64,000 nt of DNA from Burkholderia paludis (lineage in GTDB: Bacteria; Pseudomonadota; Gammaproteobacteria; Burkholderiales; Burkholderiaceae): the NCBI RefSeq assembly GCF_000732615.1, contig NZ_JPGL01000043.1, forward strand, positions 22,642 through 86,641, written 5' to 3'. Below, in pieces: positions 36,001-43,887 of this stretch; within the stretch, counting starts at the first letter, position 1; every line of letters begins with the position of its first letter. The position numbers and the translations under genes were made by a program. The notes under the pieces were generated by a model, which saw only the letters and a list, made by a program, of their open reading frames with translations, made no database searches and had not been told where the DNA came from.

Positions 36001-37053
36001 CTTGCCCTGATTGTGCTCGTGGCGCGTGACTTCGAGCCAGTTGCCGTCCGGATCGACCATCCGCCACCAGGCCAGGTTGTCCAGCGCGGTGCCCCACAGC
36101 ACGGCCTTCTTGCCGCCCGCGTTCATCGCGACGTTGCCGCCGATGCACGACGCGTCGAGCGAGGTCGGATCGACCGCGAACACGTAGCCGGCCGCTTCGG
36201 CCGCCTCGGTCACGCGGCGCGTGACGACGCCCGCGCCGGAGAAGATCGTCGGCACCTTGTGCGCGACGCCGGGCAGCTCGGTCAGCTCGACCGCGCCGAG
36301 CTGTTCGAGCTTCTCGGTATTGATCACCGCGGAAAACGGCGTCAGCGGCACCGCGCCGCCCGTGTAGCCGGTACCGCCGCCACGCGGGATCACGGTCAGG
36401 CCGAGTTCGAAGCAGGCCTTGATCAGCGCCGCGATCTCGGCTTCGGTATCGGGCGTCAGCACGACGAAAGGATATTCGACGCGCCAGTCGGTTGCGTCGG
36501 TCACGTGCGACACGCGCGACAGCCCGTCGAAGCGGATGTTGTCCTTCTGCGTGCAGCGGCCGAGCGCCTTGGTCGCGCGGCGGCGCAGGTCGGCCATCTT
36601 CTCGAATTCGTCGGCGAAATCGTCGACCGCGCGCTGCGCGGCGGTTTCGAGCATCTCGACGCGCAGCGCGCGCTCGCGACCCGCGTCGTCCCGATGTTCG
36701 GACAGATCGGTGTTGCGGCGCTTGCCGATCTCGGTCAGGCGGTGATTCAGCGCCTCGATCAGCAGCGCGCGGCGCTTCGGGTTGTCGAGCAGGTCGTCCT
36801 GCAGGTACGGATTGCGGCGCACGACCCAGATGTCGCCGAGCACTTCATACAGCATCCGTGCCGAGCGTCCCGTACGGCGCTCGGCGCGCAATTCGTCGAG
36901 CACCGACCACGCCTCCGCGCCGAGCAGGCGGATCACGATCTCGCGATCGGAAAAGGACGTGTAGTTGTAGGGAATCTCGCGCAAGCGGGGCGCGGGGTCG
37001 GCGGCGACGGCGGCGGCCGCGCCATGCGGATCGAAAACTTGTGGTGCGTTCAT
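33028..37053 (-). CDS. giant FAD-linked oxidase/Fe-S/CCG-domain oxidoreductase (DUF3683)
   Basis: A 1341-residue fusion. A short N-terminal DUF3683 region comes first. A PCMH-type FAD-binding domain follows (around PRGGGTGYTGGAVPL), then the FAD-oxidase C-terminal domain (HMHAGDGNVHTN, GEHGIGITK). Next are two [4Fe-4S] motifs (CLRCGKCKPVC, CTVCHKCATPCPV), then two CCG domains (PGCG...CCG and DPCH...CCG). This domain order resembles D-lactate or glycolate dehydrogenases joined to a GlpC-like electron-transfer module. The likely reaction is oxidation of a 2-hydroxy acid with electrons passed to the quinone pool at the membrane. The actual substrate is not readable. It is divergent from ilvA. 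Confidence 0.87.
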   Translation of the reverse strand: MNAPQVFDPHGAAAAVAADPAPRLREIPYNYTSFSDREIVIRLLGAEAWSVLDELRAERRTGRSARMLYEVLGDIWVVRRNPYLQDDLLDNPKRRALLIEALNHRLTEIGKRRNTDLSEHRDDAGRERALRVEMLETAAQRAVDDFADEFEKMADLRRRATKALGRCTQKDNIRFDGLSRVSHVTDATDWRVEYPFVVLTPDTEAEIAALIKACFELGLTVIPRGGGTGYTGGAVPLTPFSAVINTEKLEQLGAVELTELPGVAHKVPTIFSGAGVVTRRVTEAAEAAGYVFAVDPTSLDASCIGGNVAMNAGGKKAVLWGTALDNLAWWRMVDPDGNWLEVTRHEHNQGKIHDIAVARFELKWFDGACAPGEKLLRTEMLEIEGRRFRKEGLGKDVTDKFLAGLPGVQKEGCDGLITSARWVLHKMPAHTRTVCLEFFGQAREAIPSIVEIKDYLFETSKQGGAILAGLEHLDERYLRAVGYATKSKRNAFPKMVLIGDIVGDDADAVAQATSEVIRMANGKSGEGFVAVSAEARKRFWLDRSRTAAIAKHTNAFKINEDVVIPLNRMGEYTDGIERINIELSLKNKLQLVDALEAFFRGGNLPLGKTDDANEIPSAELLEDRVQQALELLKRVRARWEFVRDRLDQPLREAQHYLVQLGYEALAEKFADRADEQPGATVFHIAQDRTVRISWKQEIRAELRAIFNGGAFKQILDEAQAIHKRVLRGRVFVALHMHAGDGNVHTNLPVNSDNYEMLQDAHAAVARIMTLARSLDGVISGEHGIGITKLEFLTDDEIAEFRAYKRRVDPNGRFNKGKLLDGADLRNAYTPSFGLMGYESLIMKQSDIGAIADSVKDCLRCGKCKPVCATHVPRANLLYSPRNKILATSLLVEAFLYEEQTRRGVSIKHWDEFNDVADHCTVCHKCATPCPVKIDFGDVTMNMRNLLRKMGKKKFNAGNAAGMFFLNATNPQTINLARGAMMGVGYKVQRFANDMLKKVVTKQTQHPPATVGKPPVVEQVIHFVNKKMPGNLPKKTARALLDIEDNKIVPIIRNPKSTTVDSEAVFYFPGCGSERLFSQVGLATQAMLWEAGVQTVLPPGYLCCGYPQRGSGQYDKAEKIVTDNRVLFHRVANTLNYLDIKTVVVSCGTCYDQLAGYEFDKIFPGCRIIDIHEFLLEKGMKLDGVTGTRYMYHDPCHTPIKTIDPVKLVNELMGAEKDGYKIEKNERCCGESGTLAVTRPDISTQVRFRKEEEIRKGAAKLRSIPVVAGNAPAPVAAAANGPDVKILTSCPSCLQGLSRYGEDANLEADYIVVEIARQVLGENWMADYVARANHGGIERVLV

Positions 37054-37628
37054 GTTCGGACGACTCGGAAGGCCGATACACCGTGCACGGGCGTCGGCAA
37101 GCGCGTGGGCGCAATCTTGGGGAAATCTGTTCTGTTACCAGGCGCTCGGCTGTCCTTCTTGGGGCCGGAGCGGGCGACTCGCCCCTCCTGGCCGGCGACA
37201 GGGCCTGGCGGCACTCGGAACCATCAGCACGATCGCGCGCGGCGCGCATGCCGTTCCGCCGCGGGGGTGGCTGCGCGCGGCGTCGGCTTCAACTGGGCGA
37301 TCCGAGGGTGCCTCTGCATCTTCCGATCCTTGATTCAAAACGGAATTCTAACCCATGATCGGGCCATGCGTGGCACGTCGGACAGGTCGTGGGGCTATCG
37401 CCGCGAGCCGCGCCAGGCCTGGTTCGGCGCGGTTTCGTACGGCCATTCGCCGGCCGGCCGGTCGGTAACCGCGCGGTTAAACCGGTAAAAAAGGGCCGCC
37501 CGGCGGGCCGGCGCCCCGCTCGCGCGGCCCCGCGGCCGCGCGAGCGGGCATGCCGGTTGCGTGCGGACGGACCCTTGGCGCTATCATTGATCCTTTACCG
37601 TCTGCTTCCGCACTGCACGCGAGCGCCC
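37054..37628. other. 575-base intergenic region between divergent genes
   Basis: This spacer separates the giant oxidoreductase (reverse) from ilvA (forward) and should hold both promoters. It is GC-rich and shows no convincing coding sequence on either strand. A TATCAT element at 37582-37587 is the best forward -10 candidate, with TTGCGT at 37557-37562 at a rather long 19-base spacing. A 14-bp palindrome lies at 37466-37479. No T-box, riboswitch or leader peptide was recognised. Confidence 0.5.
37466..37479. repeat. 14-bp perfect palindrome TAACCGCGCGGTTA
   Basis: A perfect palindrome located about 150 bases upstream of ilvA and about 410 bases upstream of the divergent oxidoreductase gene. 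Such symmetry suits a dimeric regulator site, but no nearby regulator gene points to a specific protein. Confidence 0.4.
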
Positions 37629-39152
37629 ATGGCATCCCACGATTACCTGAAGAAAATCCTTACCGCGCGCGTCTACGACGTCGCGATCGAGACGGAACTC
37701 GAACCCGCCCGCAACCTGTCGGCCCGGCTGCGCAATGCCGTGTACCTGAAGCGCGAGGACAACCAGCCGGTGTTCTCGTTCAAGCTGCGCGGCGCGTACA
37801 ACAAGATGGCGCACATTCCGGCCGACGCGCTCGCGCGCGGCGTGATCACGGCGTCGGCCGGCAACCACGCGCAAGGAGTTGCGTTCTCGGCGGCCCGGAT
37901 GGGCGTCAAGGCCGTGATCGTCGTGCCGGTCACGACGCCGCAGGTGAAGGTCGATGCGGTGCGCGCGCACGGCGGCCCGAGCGTCGAGGTGATCCAGGCG
38001 GGCGAATCGTACAGCGACGCGTACGCGCACGCGGTCAAGGTGCAGGAATCGCGCGGCCTCACGTTCGTCCACCCGTTCGACGATCCGTACGTGATCGCCG
38101 GCCAGGGCACGATCGCCATGGAGATCCTGCGCCAGCACCAGGGCCCGATCCACGCGATCTTCGTGCCGATCGGCGGCGGCGGGCTCGCGTCCGGCGTGGC
38201 CGCATACGTGAAGGCGGTACGGCCGGAGATCAAGGTGATCGGCGTGCAGGCCGAGGATTCGTGCGCGATGGCGCAATCGCTGGAAGCCGGCAAGCGCGTC
38301 GAACTGAGCGAAGTCGGCCTGTTCGCGGACGGCACCGCCGTGAAGCTGGTCGGCGAGGAAACCTTCCGGCTCTGCAGCGAGTACCTCGACGGCGTCGTGA
38401 CGGTCAACACCGACGCCCTGTGCGCGGCGATCAAGGACGTCTTCCAGGACACGCGCAGCGTGCTCGAGCCGTCCGGCGCGCTTGCGGTCGCGGGCGCGAA
38501 GCTCTACGCGGAACGCGACGGGATCGAAAACCAGACGCTCGTCGCGGTCACGTCCGGCGCGAACATGAACTTCGACCGGATGCGCTTCGTCGCCGAACGC
38601 GCGGAAGTGGGCGAGGCGCGCGAAGCCGTGTTCGCCGTCACGATCCCCGAGGAGCGCGGCAGCTTCAAGCGCTTCTGCTCGCTCGTCGGCGATCGCAACG
38701 TCACCGAGTTCAACTACCGGATCGCCGATGCGCAGGCCGCGCACATCTTCGTCGGCGTGCAGATCCGCCGCCGCGGCGAATCGGCCGAGATCGCCGCGAA
38801 CTTCGAGTCGCACGGTTTCAGGACCGCCGACCTGACGCACGACGAGCTGTCGAAGGAACACATCCGCTACATGGTCGGCGGCCACTCGCCGCTCGCGCAC
38901 GACGAGCGCCTGTTCCGCTTCGAATTCCCGGAACGGCCGGGCGCGCTGATGAAGTTCCTGTCGTCGATGGCGCCGGACTGGAACATCAGCCTGTTCCACT
39001 ACCGCAACCAGGGCGCGGACTACAGCTCGATCCTCGTCGGGCTGCAGGTGCCGCAGGCCGATCGCGCCGAATTCGAACGCTTCCTCGCGGCACTCGGCTA
39101 TCCGTATGTCGAGGAAAGCGCCAACCCGGCTTACCGCCTCTTCCTGTCGTAA
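37629..39152 (+). CDS. ilvA: threonine deaminase (biosynthetic)
   Basis: A 507-residue PLP enzyme that converts threonine to 2-oxobutyrate, the first step to isoleucine. The PLP lysine is K52 in FSFKLRGAYNKM, and the glycine-rich phosphate site is PIGGGGLASG. The C-terminal ~180 residues form two ACT-like regulatory domains for feedback control by isoleucine, as in long-form IlvA. I chose the ATG at 37629; the frame is open 240 bases upstream, but that part is Arg/Pro-rich and atypical. queF follows after 10 bases on the same strand. Confidence 0.95.
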   Translation: MASHDYLKKILTARVYDVAIETELEPARNLSARLRNAVYLKREDNQPVFSFKLRGAYNKMAHIPADALARGVITASAGNHAQGVAFSAARMGVKAVIVVPVTTPQVKVDAVRAHGGPSVEVIQAGESYSDAYAHAVKVQESRGLTFVHPFDDPYVIAGQGTIAMEILRQHQGPIHAIFVPIGGGGLASGVAAYVKAVRPEIKVIGVQAEDSCAMAQSLEAGKRVELSEVGLFADGTAVKLVGEETFRLCSEYLDGVVTVNTDALCAAIKDVFQDTRSVLEPSGALAVAGAKLYAERDGIENQTLVAVTSGANMNFDRMRFVAERAEVGEAREAVFAVTIPEERGSFKRFCSLVGDRNVTEFNYRIADAQAAHIFVGVQIRRRGESAEIAANFESHGFRTADLTHDELSKEHIRYMVGGHSPLAHDERLFRFEFPERPGALMKFLSSMAPDWNISLFHYRNQGADYSSILVGLQVPQADRAEFERFLAALGYPYVEESANPAYRLFLS

Positions 39153-39162
39153 AGGCGTACGC

Positions 39163-39987
39163 ATGAATCCCGAACACTCCCCGCTCGGCAAGGCCACCGT
39201 CTACGCCGCGCAATACGACGCATCGCTGCTGTTCCCGATCCCGCGCGCCGGCGCGCGCGACCAGCTCGGCATCGCGGCGGCGCTGCCGTTCTTCGGCACC
39301 GACATCTGGAACGCCTACGAGCTGTCGTGGCTCAACGCGCGCGGCAAGCCGCAGATCGCGGTGGCGACCTTCTACGTGCCGGCCGAATCGCCGAACATCG
39401 TCGAATCGAAGTCGTTCAAGCTGTATCTCGGCTCGTTCGCGCAGACGAAGTTCGACTCGATCGACGCGGTGCGCGACACGCTGAAGCGCGACGTGTCGGC
39501 CGCGTGCGGCGCGACCGTGTCCGTGCAGCTCGTGTCGCCGCACGATTTCGGCAAGCTGGAGATGGACGAGCTCGACGGGCTGTCGCTCGACCGGCTCGAC
39601 CTCGACACCGACGTGTACGAACCCGATCCGTCGCTGCTGTCGGCGGCCGAGGACGAAGCGCCGGTCGAGGAGACGCTCGTGTCCGACCTGCTGCGCTCGA
39701 ACTGCCCGGTCACCGGCCAGCCCGACTGGGGCAGTGTGCAGATCCATTATGTCGGGCCGCAGATCGATCATGCCGGCCTGCTGCGCTACATCATCTCGTT
39801 CCGCAACCACACGGGCTTTCACGAGCAGTGCGTCGAGCGGATCTTCCTCGACATCCTGCATGCGTGCAAACCGGTGAAGCTCGCGGTGTATGCGCGCTAC
39901 ACGCGCCGCGGCGGGCTCGACATCAACCCGTTCCGCACCAACTACAACCAGCCGATGCCCGACAACGCGCGCAACGCGCGGCAGTGA
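39163..39987 (+). CDS. queF: NADPH-dependent 7-cyano-7-deazaguanine reductase
   Basis: A 274-residue two-domain QueF of the YqcD type. It reduces the nitrile of preQ0 to preQ1 for queuosine in tRNA. The catalytic cysteine is C181 (LRSNCPVTGQPDWG) with D188 nearby, and the second domain carries SFRNHTGFHEQCVERIF. The start is ATG at 39163 with AAAGG upstream, 10 bases after ilvA. Co-transcription with ilvA is likely, although the two pathways are unrelated. Confidence 0.96.
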   Translation: MNPEHSPLGKATVYAAQYDASLLFPIPRAGARDQLGIAAALPFFGTDIWNAYELSWLNARGKPQIAVATFYVPAESPNIVESKSFKLYLGSFAQTKFDSIDAVRDTLKRDVSAACGATVSVQLVSPHDFGKLEMDELDGLSLDRLDLDTDVYEPDPSLLSAAEDEAPVEETLVSDLLRSNCPVTGQPDWGSVQIHYVGPQIDHAGLLRYIISFRNHTGFHEQCVERIFLDILHACKPVKLAVYARYTRRGGLDINPFRTNYNQPMPDNARNARQ

Positions 39988-40119
39988 CGGCGATGGGTGG
40001 CCGCTGCCGTTCGCCATTGGCAACGCGCGGCCGCCACCCCGGACAGGACAGTAAACGAATGATTCGGGCGGGTATTTTGCGGCCCGCCAACACCGCATGC
40101 TTACGGAAGAAGCGTCTTT

Positions 40120-40557
40120 CTAATTCGGCGCGAACACATCGGCTCGGCACTTCGGACAGTACAGGTAGATAGTTCGACCATCGGGCATCGAAATGAAGCC
40201 GCGTCTTGCTTGGTCTATCTGCCATTTCGCCGTGCCGCCCTCCGCGAGACGCGCCTTGCCTTCGGCATAGCAATTCGCTGCGTCGAGATCATGGCCGTAT
40301 GTCCGTTCCGTTACGCGGCTCGCACGCTTGAAAAATGCGCTGACATCGACCCGCCTGAGAACGAACGTACGACACATGTCTGCCGTTTCGTCCCCGCTGA
40401 TGTCAGCCGACCACGCACCGTTCGTCACGATTTCGACTGACTCTGGCCCGACAACGGGTACTGCCCCGCCGGGCGCCCCCCTATCGGACAGTCTGCCCGC
40501 AACCGCACTGTGGCTGAGGAACAGCGCCGAAATTAGAACTGCAATCCGAATCACCAT
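40120..40557 (-). CDS. small exported Cys-containing protein, possible immunity partner of the amidase
   Basis: A 145-residue protein. A signal peptide (MVIRIAVLISALFLSHSAVA, cleavage near residue 20) directs it to the periplasm. Four cysteines occur at 62, 96, 134 and 137, the last pair as YCPKC near the C-terminus. I cannot name a family. Its ATG overlaps the stop of the upstream amidase gene by seven bases, so translation is coupled. A periplasmic protein tied to a peptidoglycan amidase is the layout of effector-immunity pairs (inference). The DNA is less GC-rich than the flanking core genes. Confidence 0.65.
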   Translation of the reverse strand: MVIRIAVLISALFLSHSAVAGRLSDRGAPGGAVPVVGPESVEIVTNGAWSADISGDETADMCRTFVLRRVDVSAFFKRASRVTERTYGHDLDAANCYAEGKARLAEGGTAKWQIDQARRGFISMPDGRTIYLYCPKCRADVFAPN

Positions 40558-41165
40558 TGCACCCTCGCCGCCTCCGTCCGGTTCTTCCGCGATACTGTCG
40601 GGTGGCGAAAAACATCTGCCATCGGAACGTTCAGCGTTACCGAAAGTTCGTGAACGAGCCATCGAAGCGAGTCATTCTGCGCCTCCGGTGCCGCGACGTA
40701 GGTTCGTCGATCAGGGTTGGGTTCATTGAGCGGTAGAGCTTCACCGACCAATTCCACGCCGATGCTGTCTGTATTGGAAGGGTAACGATCCGGGACCGAC
40801 TTGCGCATCTCCCGCTGGTTTTCGCCACGCGGGTCAAAACGGCGGAGTTGCTTCAGTTCGACTGGCGTGCAGCGCATTTCGGCAACACGGCGCGCCTTGA
40901 TTCGGCCAACGTGCCAAGTCTGCTTCTTCAAAGACGCCGTCTGGTAAATCGTTCCATCTTTTTCGATCAAGAAATGCGCGCCGTTAGCAGACGCATTCTG
41001 ATAGCTATTGAGCGCAGAAGCCGCCGTTTGTCCACCCGTTTGATGGACGATAATCCCGCTGATCCGCTGCATCGCACCGCGCTCGATCTGAACTTTTCGG
41101 GGCCGCACTACGTGCGGACTAACAACCATCCCGTTGAAATCAATCGACAGCATCCAATACCTCAC
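40551..41165 (-). CDS. N-acetylmuramoyl-L-alanine amidase (Amidase_2 domain)
   Basis: A 204-residue Amidase_2 protein that would cleave the bond between MurNAc and the stem peptide. The first zinc ligand is H41 (IIVHQTGG) and the second H188 (FRHPTVSRKN). The conserved acidic residue is E138 (SIGVELVG), followed by a GEALP block. In AmpD the third ligand is Asp in RKxDPG; here the region reads SRKNRTEA, so the ligand may be E198. There is no signal peptide, so it needs another export route or acts in the cytoplasm. The start is GTG at 41165 or ATG at 41153. It sits upstream of the exported partner. Confidence 0.8.
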   Translation of the reverse strand: MRYWMLSIDFNGMVVSPHVVRPRKVQIERGAMQRISGIIVHQTGGQTAASALNSYQNASANGAHFLIEKDGTIYQTASLKKQTWHVGRIKARRVAEMRCTPVELKQLRRFDPRGENQREMRKSVPDRYPSNTDSIGVELVGEALPLNEPNPDRRTYVAAPEAQNDSLRWLVHELSVTLNVPMADVFRHPTVSRKNRTEAARVQW

Positions 41166-41234
41166 GGTTTGATTACGTCATATCGCAGCAAGCTTTCCGC
41201 CGCCCCGGTCGTGCTCGACCGCTCGCCGGGCGTT

Positions 41235-41588
41235 TCACGATAGCCCGGCCAGTCGCCCGGCATTCCATTTCCGTTCGAGCGCCGCGCGGTAAAGTATCGC
41301 CAACGTGATCGATTCCCGTTTGAGATCGTGCGGTTTCTGAAGCGCCCATTTCCGGAACAACGAATAGAGCCCCGCCTCGCCCTCCATCAGGAATTACTGG
41401 TGAAAATCGAAGTCGCCGGAATCGATGGAAAAGCGCTCAAAAAAATCACCCATGAAATCACTGGCTTCGTTACCGGCCAGGTCAAGGTCCTCAAAAAGCC
41501 TCGTGGCAGCGGATAGCGGCATCGATTTGCCAAGCCCTATCTCAGATCTGACGAAGTCCTCGATCTCGCCCGAACGCACGTTTTCCAT
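41235..41588 (-). pseudogene. DUF1493-family (acyl-carrier-like) gene with an in-frame nonsense codon
   Basis: Reading from the ATG at 41588 (AAGG seven bases upstream) gives an acyl-carrier-like DUF1493 start: LFEDLDLAGNEASDFMGDFF then FSIDSGDFDFHQ. A TAA at 41394-41396, codon 65 of 118, interrupts it. The same frame then continues with FLMEGEAGLYSLFRKWALQK and RESITLAILYRAALERKWN to a TGA at 41235, which is the normal C-terminal half of the family. One base change (TAT/TAC to TAA) explains the break. It lies 69 bases upstream of the amidase gene on the same strand. The function of DUF1493 proteins is not established. Confidence 0.8.
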
Positions 41589-41892
41589 CAAAACACCTTG
41601 CCCAGTGGTTTGAAAGGCGGTTGTACCTGATGATCGTGCCACGTACCCGCGCCGATCGCTGTCGCAGCCCGCCAGACAAGCGTGTCACGTGGCGCCCGAT
41701 TGGAAAAATTTCGTTACGCACTGCAAAACTCTGGCGTGGTTCATACCTCGCTTCAACCCGTTTTTATCTGAACACCCTCCGTCCATCCGCTCGCCGATCG
41801 CTCTCGTCCACACATCGACTCTCCCATAACGCAACGAGGCCGGCGCACACCAACGCGCCAGCCTCGTCACACCACAATTCGCCCTCGCCGCG
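41589..41892. other. 304-base spacer with a terminator-like hairpin
   Basis: I see no credible gene here. It is relatively AT-rich for this genome and should contain the promoter of the DUF1493-amidase-exported-protein run. A stem at 41835-41846 and 41855-41866 (CGAGGCCGGCGC with GCGCCAGCCTCG, one mismatch) lies 26 bases past the ridA stop and probably ends that transcript. Confidence 0.5.
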
Positions 41893-42279
41893 TTACTTCG
41901 CCGGCGCCTTGTACGCGATGCAATCGACCTCGACCTTGCAGTCGATGACCATGCTCGACTGCACGCACGCGCGTGCCGGCGGATGCTCGCCGAAGTACGA
42001 CACGAACACCTTGTTGAACGACGCGAAATCGCGCGCGTCGTCGAGCCACACGCCGCAGCGCACGACGTGCTCGAGGCCGTAGCCGGCTTCCTTCAGGATC
42101 GCGATCACGTTCTCGATCGTCTGCTTCGACTGCGTGACGATGCCGCCTTCGACGACCTCGCCATTCACCATCGGCGTCTGGCCCGACACGTACAACCAGC
42201 CGTCGGCCTCGACCGCGCGCGCGAACGGCATCACCTGGCCGCCCGTCCCCTTCGCTTCGCCTACGCCATATCGCTTCAT
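41893..42279 (-). CDS. ridA: RidA/YjgF-family enamine/imine deaminase
   Basis: A 128-residue RidA-family protein. Members hydrolyse reactive enamines and imines, such as 2-aminoacrylate, released by PLP-dependent dehydratases. Conserved blocks are VEADGWLYVSGQTP, TIENVIAILKEAG and YFGEHPPARACVQ, including the Arg that holds the carboxylate. The start is ATG at 42279 with AAGGAG upstream. It is the last gene of a reverse run from the RpiR regulator through the N-acyl-D-amino-acid deacylase. Its role is likely to clear imines made by the divergent PLP deaminase. Confidence 0.88.
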   Translation of the reverse strand: MKRYGVGEAKGTGGQVMPFARAVEADGWLYVSGQTPMVNGEVVEGGIVTQSKQTIENVIAILKEAGYGLEHVVRCGVWLDDARDFASFNKVFVSYFGEHPPARACVQSSMVIDCKVEVDCIAYKAPAK

Positions 42280-42403
42280 CGTTTCACTCCTTGTGGGTCG
42301 ACCGGAGCCGGCGCGTCCGCGCCGGCTCCGGCCCATGCAACGCACGGTTGCGGATGCGCGCACCGACGACGGCGCGCGCGGCAGATCGGAACAACAACCG
42401 CGC

Positions 42404-43885
42404 TCAGAACGCGGCGTCGGCACTCGCCGGCACGCGCTCGCCGCGCGCGACGAAGCCGCCGGCGCGCTCGCCGGTCGGCTGGCCGTTCTCGTAGGTCAGT
42501 ACGCCGTTCACCCACACGGCGTCGATCCCGTGCGCGGGCTGCTGCGGCTTCTCGAAGGTCGCGGCGTCGATCACGCGCGCCGGGTCGAACAGCACGAGGT
42601 CCGCGTGGAAGCCCACATGCACCTCGCCGCGCCGTGCGATGCCATAGCGACGCGCGGACAGCGACGTCATCTTGCGGATCGCCTCCTCGAGCGGCAGCAG
42701 GTTCGTGTCGCGCACGTAGTGGCCGAGCACGCGCGGGAACGCGCCCCACAGCCGCGGGTGCGGCAGCGGATCGTTCGGCAGGCCGTCGGAGCCGACCATC
42801 GTCGCGGGATGCGACAGGATCCGGCGCACATCCTCCTCGGACATGTTGTGGTACACCGCGCCCGCCGGGCGGATGCGCTGCGCGGCTTCCTGCTCGGTCA
42901 CGCCCCAGTCGGCCGCGATCGCCTTCAGCAGCTTGCCCGCCACTTCCGGGTGCGGCTCCGACCACGTGATCGTGATGTCGATGTCGCCCGTCACCTGCTT
43001 CAGGTCGAGCGTCGACGAGCTGCGGCTGTACGGATAGCAGTCGCAGCCGACCGGCTGGTAGCGGCGCGCGCCTTCGAGCGACGCGAGCACTTCGGCGCTG
43101 CGCCCCCAGTTCGACGGGCCGGCGCACTTCAGGTGCGAGATCACGACCGGCACGCGCGCATGGCGGCCGACCTGGTAGGCCTCTTCCATCGCGTCGAGGA
43201 TCGCGTCGAACTCGGTCCGCATGTGCGTCGTATACAGCGCGCCTGCGTTCGCGAGCGGCTCGGCGAGCGCCATCACCTCTTCGGTCGGCGCCGCGAACGC
43301 GGAGCCATACGCGAGGCCCGACGACAGGCCGAGCGCGCCGTTCGCGAGCGCCTCCTCGAGCTGTGCGCGCATCCCGGCGATCTCGCCGTCGGTCGCTGCG
43401 CGGTCGAGGCGGTCCATCTGGTTGTTGCGCAGCGCCGTATGGCCGACGAGCGCCGCGACGTTCACGGCCGGACGCGCGTCGTTCACGGCCGCGACGTAAT
43501 CGGCGAAGGTCGGGTACTGGAACGCGCCGCGCTCGCCGAGCAGGTTCATCGGGTCGGGCGGATCGCCCGCGAGCGTCACCGGCGATGCGCTGATCCCGCA
43601 GTTGCCGACGATCACGGTCGTCACGCCCTGCGAGATCTTCGGCACCATCTGCGGCGCGCGGATCACGTGGGTATCGTCGTGCGTGTGCACGTCGACGAAG
43701 CCCGGCGCGAGCGCGCGCCCGTTCGCATCGACGACGTTCTCGGCAAGCCAGTTCGACAGGTTGCCGATCGCCGCGATCACGCCGTTGCGGATCGCGACGT
43801 CGCGCGTGACGGGCGGCGCGCCGGTACCGTCGTAAAGCTGCGCGCCGACGATCAGGGTATCGGCGGCTTCGGGATGCGAATGCAT
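42404..43885 (-). CDS. N-acyl-D-amino-acid deacylase (D-aminoacylase)
   Basis: A 493-residue amidohydrolase-superfamily enzyme that releases free D-amino acids from N-acyl forms. The metal motif is GFVDVHTHDDTHV, and the family cysteine segment is VGNCGIS. Later histidines occur in VVISHLKCAG and the active-site aspartate in VGSDGLPNDPLPHPR. The length matches D-aminoacylases. The start is ATG at 43885 with AGGAG seven bases ahead. Only two bases separate it from the RpiR gene. The enzyme feeds D-amino acids to the divergent PLP deaminase (inference from context). Confidence 0.9.
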   Translation of the reverse strand: MHSHPEAADTLIVGAQLYDGTGAPPVTRDVAIRNGVIAAIGNLSNWLAENVVDANGRALAPGFVDVHTHDDTHVIRAPQMVPKISQGVTTVIVGNCGISASPVTLAGDPPDPMNLLGERGAFQYPTFADYVAAVNDARPAVNVAALVGHTALRNNQMDRLDRAATDGEIAGMRAQLEEALANGALGLSSGLAYGSAFAAPTEEVMALAEPLANAGALYTTHMRTEFDAILDAMEEAYQVGRHARVPVVISHLKCAGPSNWGRSAEVLASLEGARRYQPVGCDCYPYSRSSSTLDLKQVTGDIDITITWSEPHPEVAGKLLKAIAADWGVTEQEAAQRIRPAGAVYHNMSEEDVRRILSHPATMVGSDGLPNDPLPHPRLWGAFPRVLGHYVRDTNLLPLEEAIRKMTSLSARRYGIARRGEVHVGFHADLVLFDPARVIDAATFEKPQQPAHGIDAVWVNGVLTYENGQPTGERAGGFVARGERVPASADAAF

Positions 43886-43887
43886 GG

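Noticed and set aside
32548..37488. Very long open frame on the forward strand opposite the giant oxidoreductase
   Set aside because: It is Arg/His/Ala-rich with no recognisable motif and is the usual antisense shadow in high-GC DNA; the reverse-strand gene has complete domains.
39995..40039. GGGTGGC/GCCACCC repeat after queF as a terminator
   Set aside because: The arms are only seven bases with a 31-base loop and no T-run.
41328..41516. Short forward frame opposite the broken DUF1493 gene
   Set aside because: It has no ribosome site or family; the reverse strand carries a recognisable protein.
41685..41870. 61-codon reverse frame in the 304-base spacer
   Set aside because: No ribosome site, no family and no hydrophobic or repeat feature; left as non-coding.
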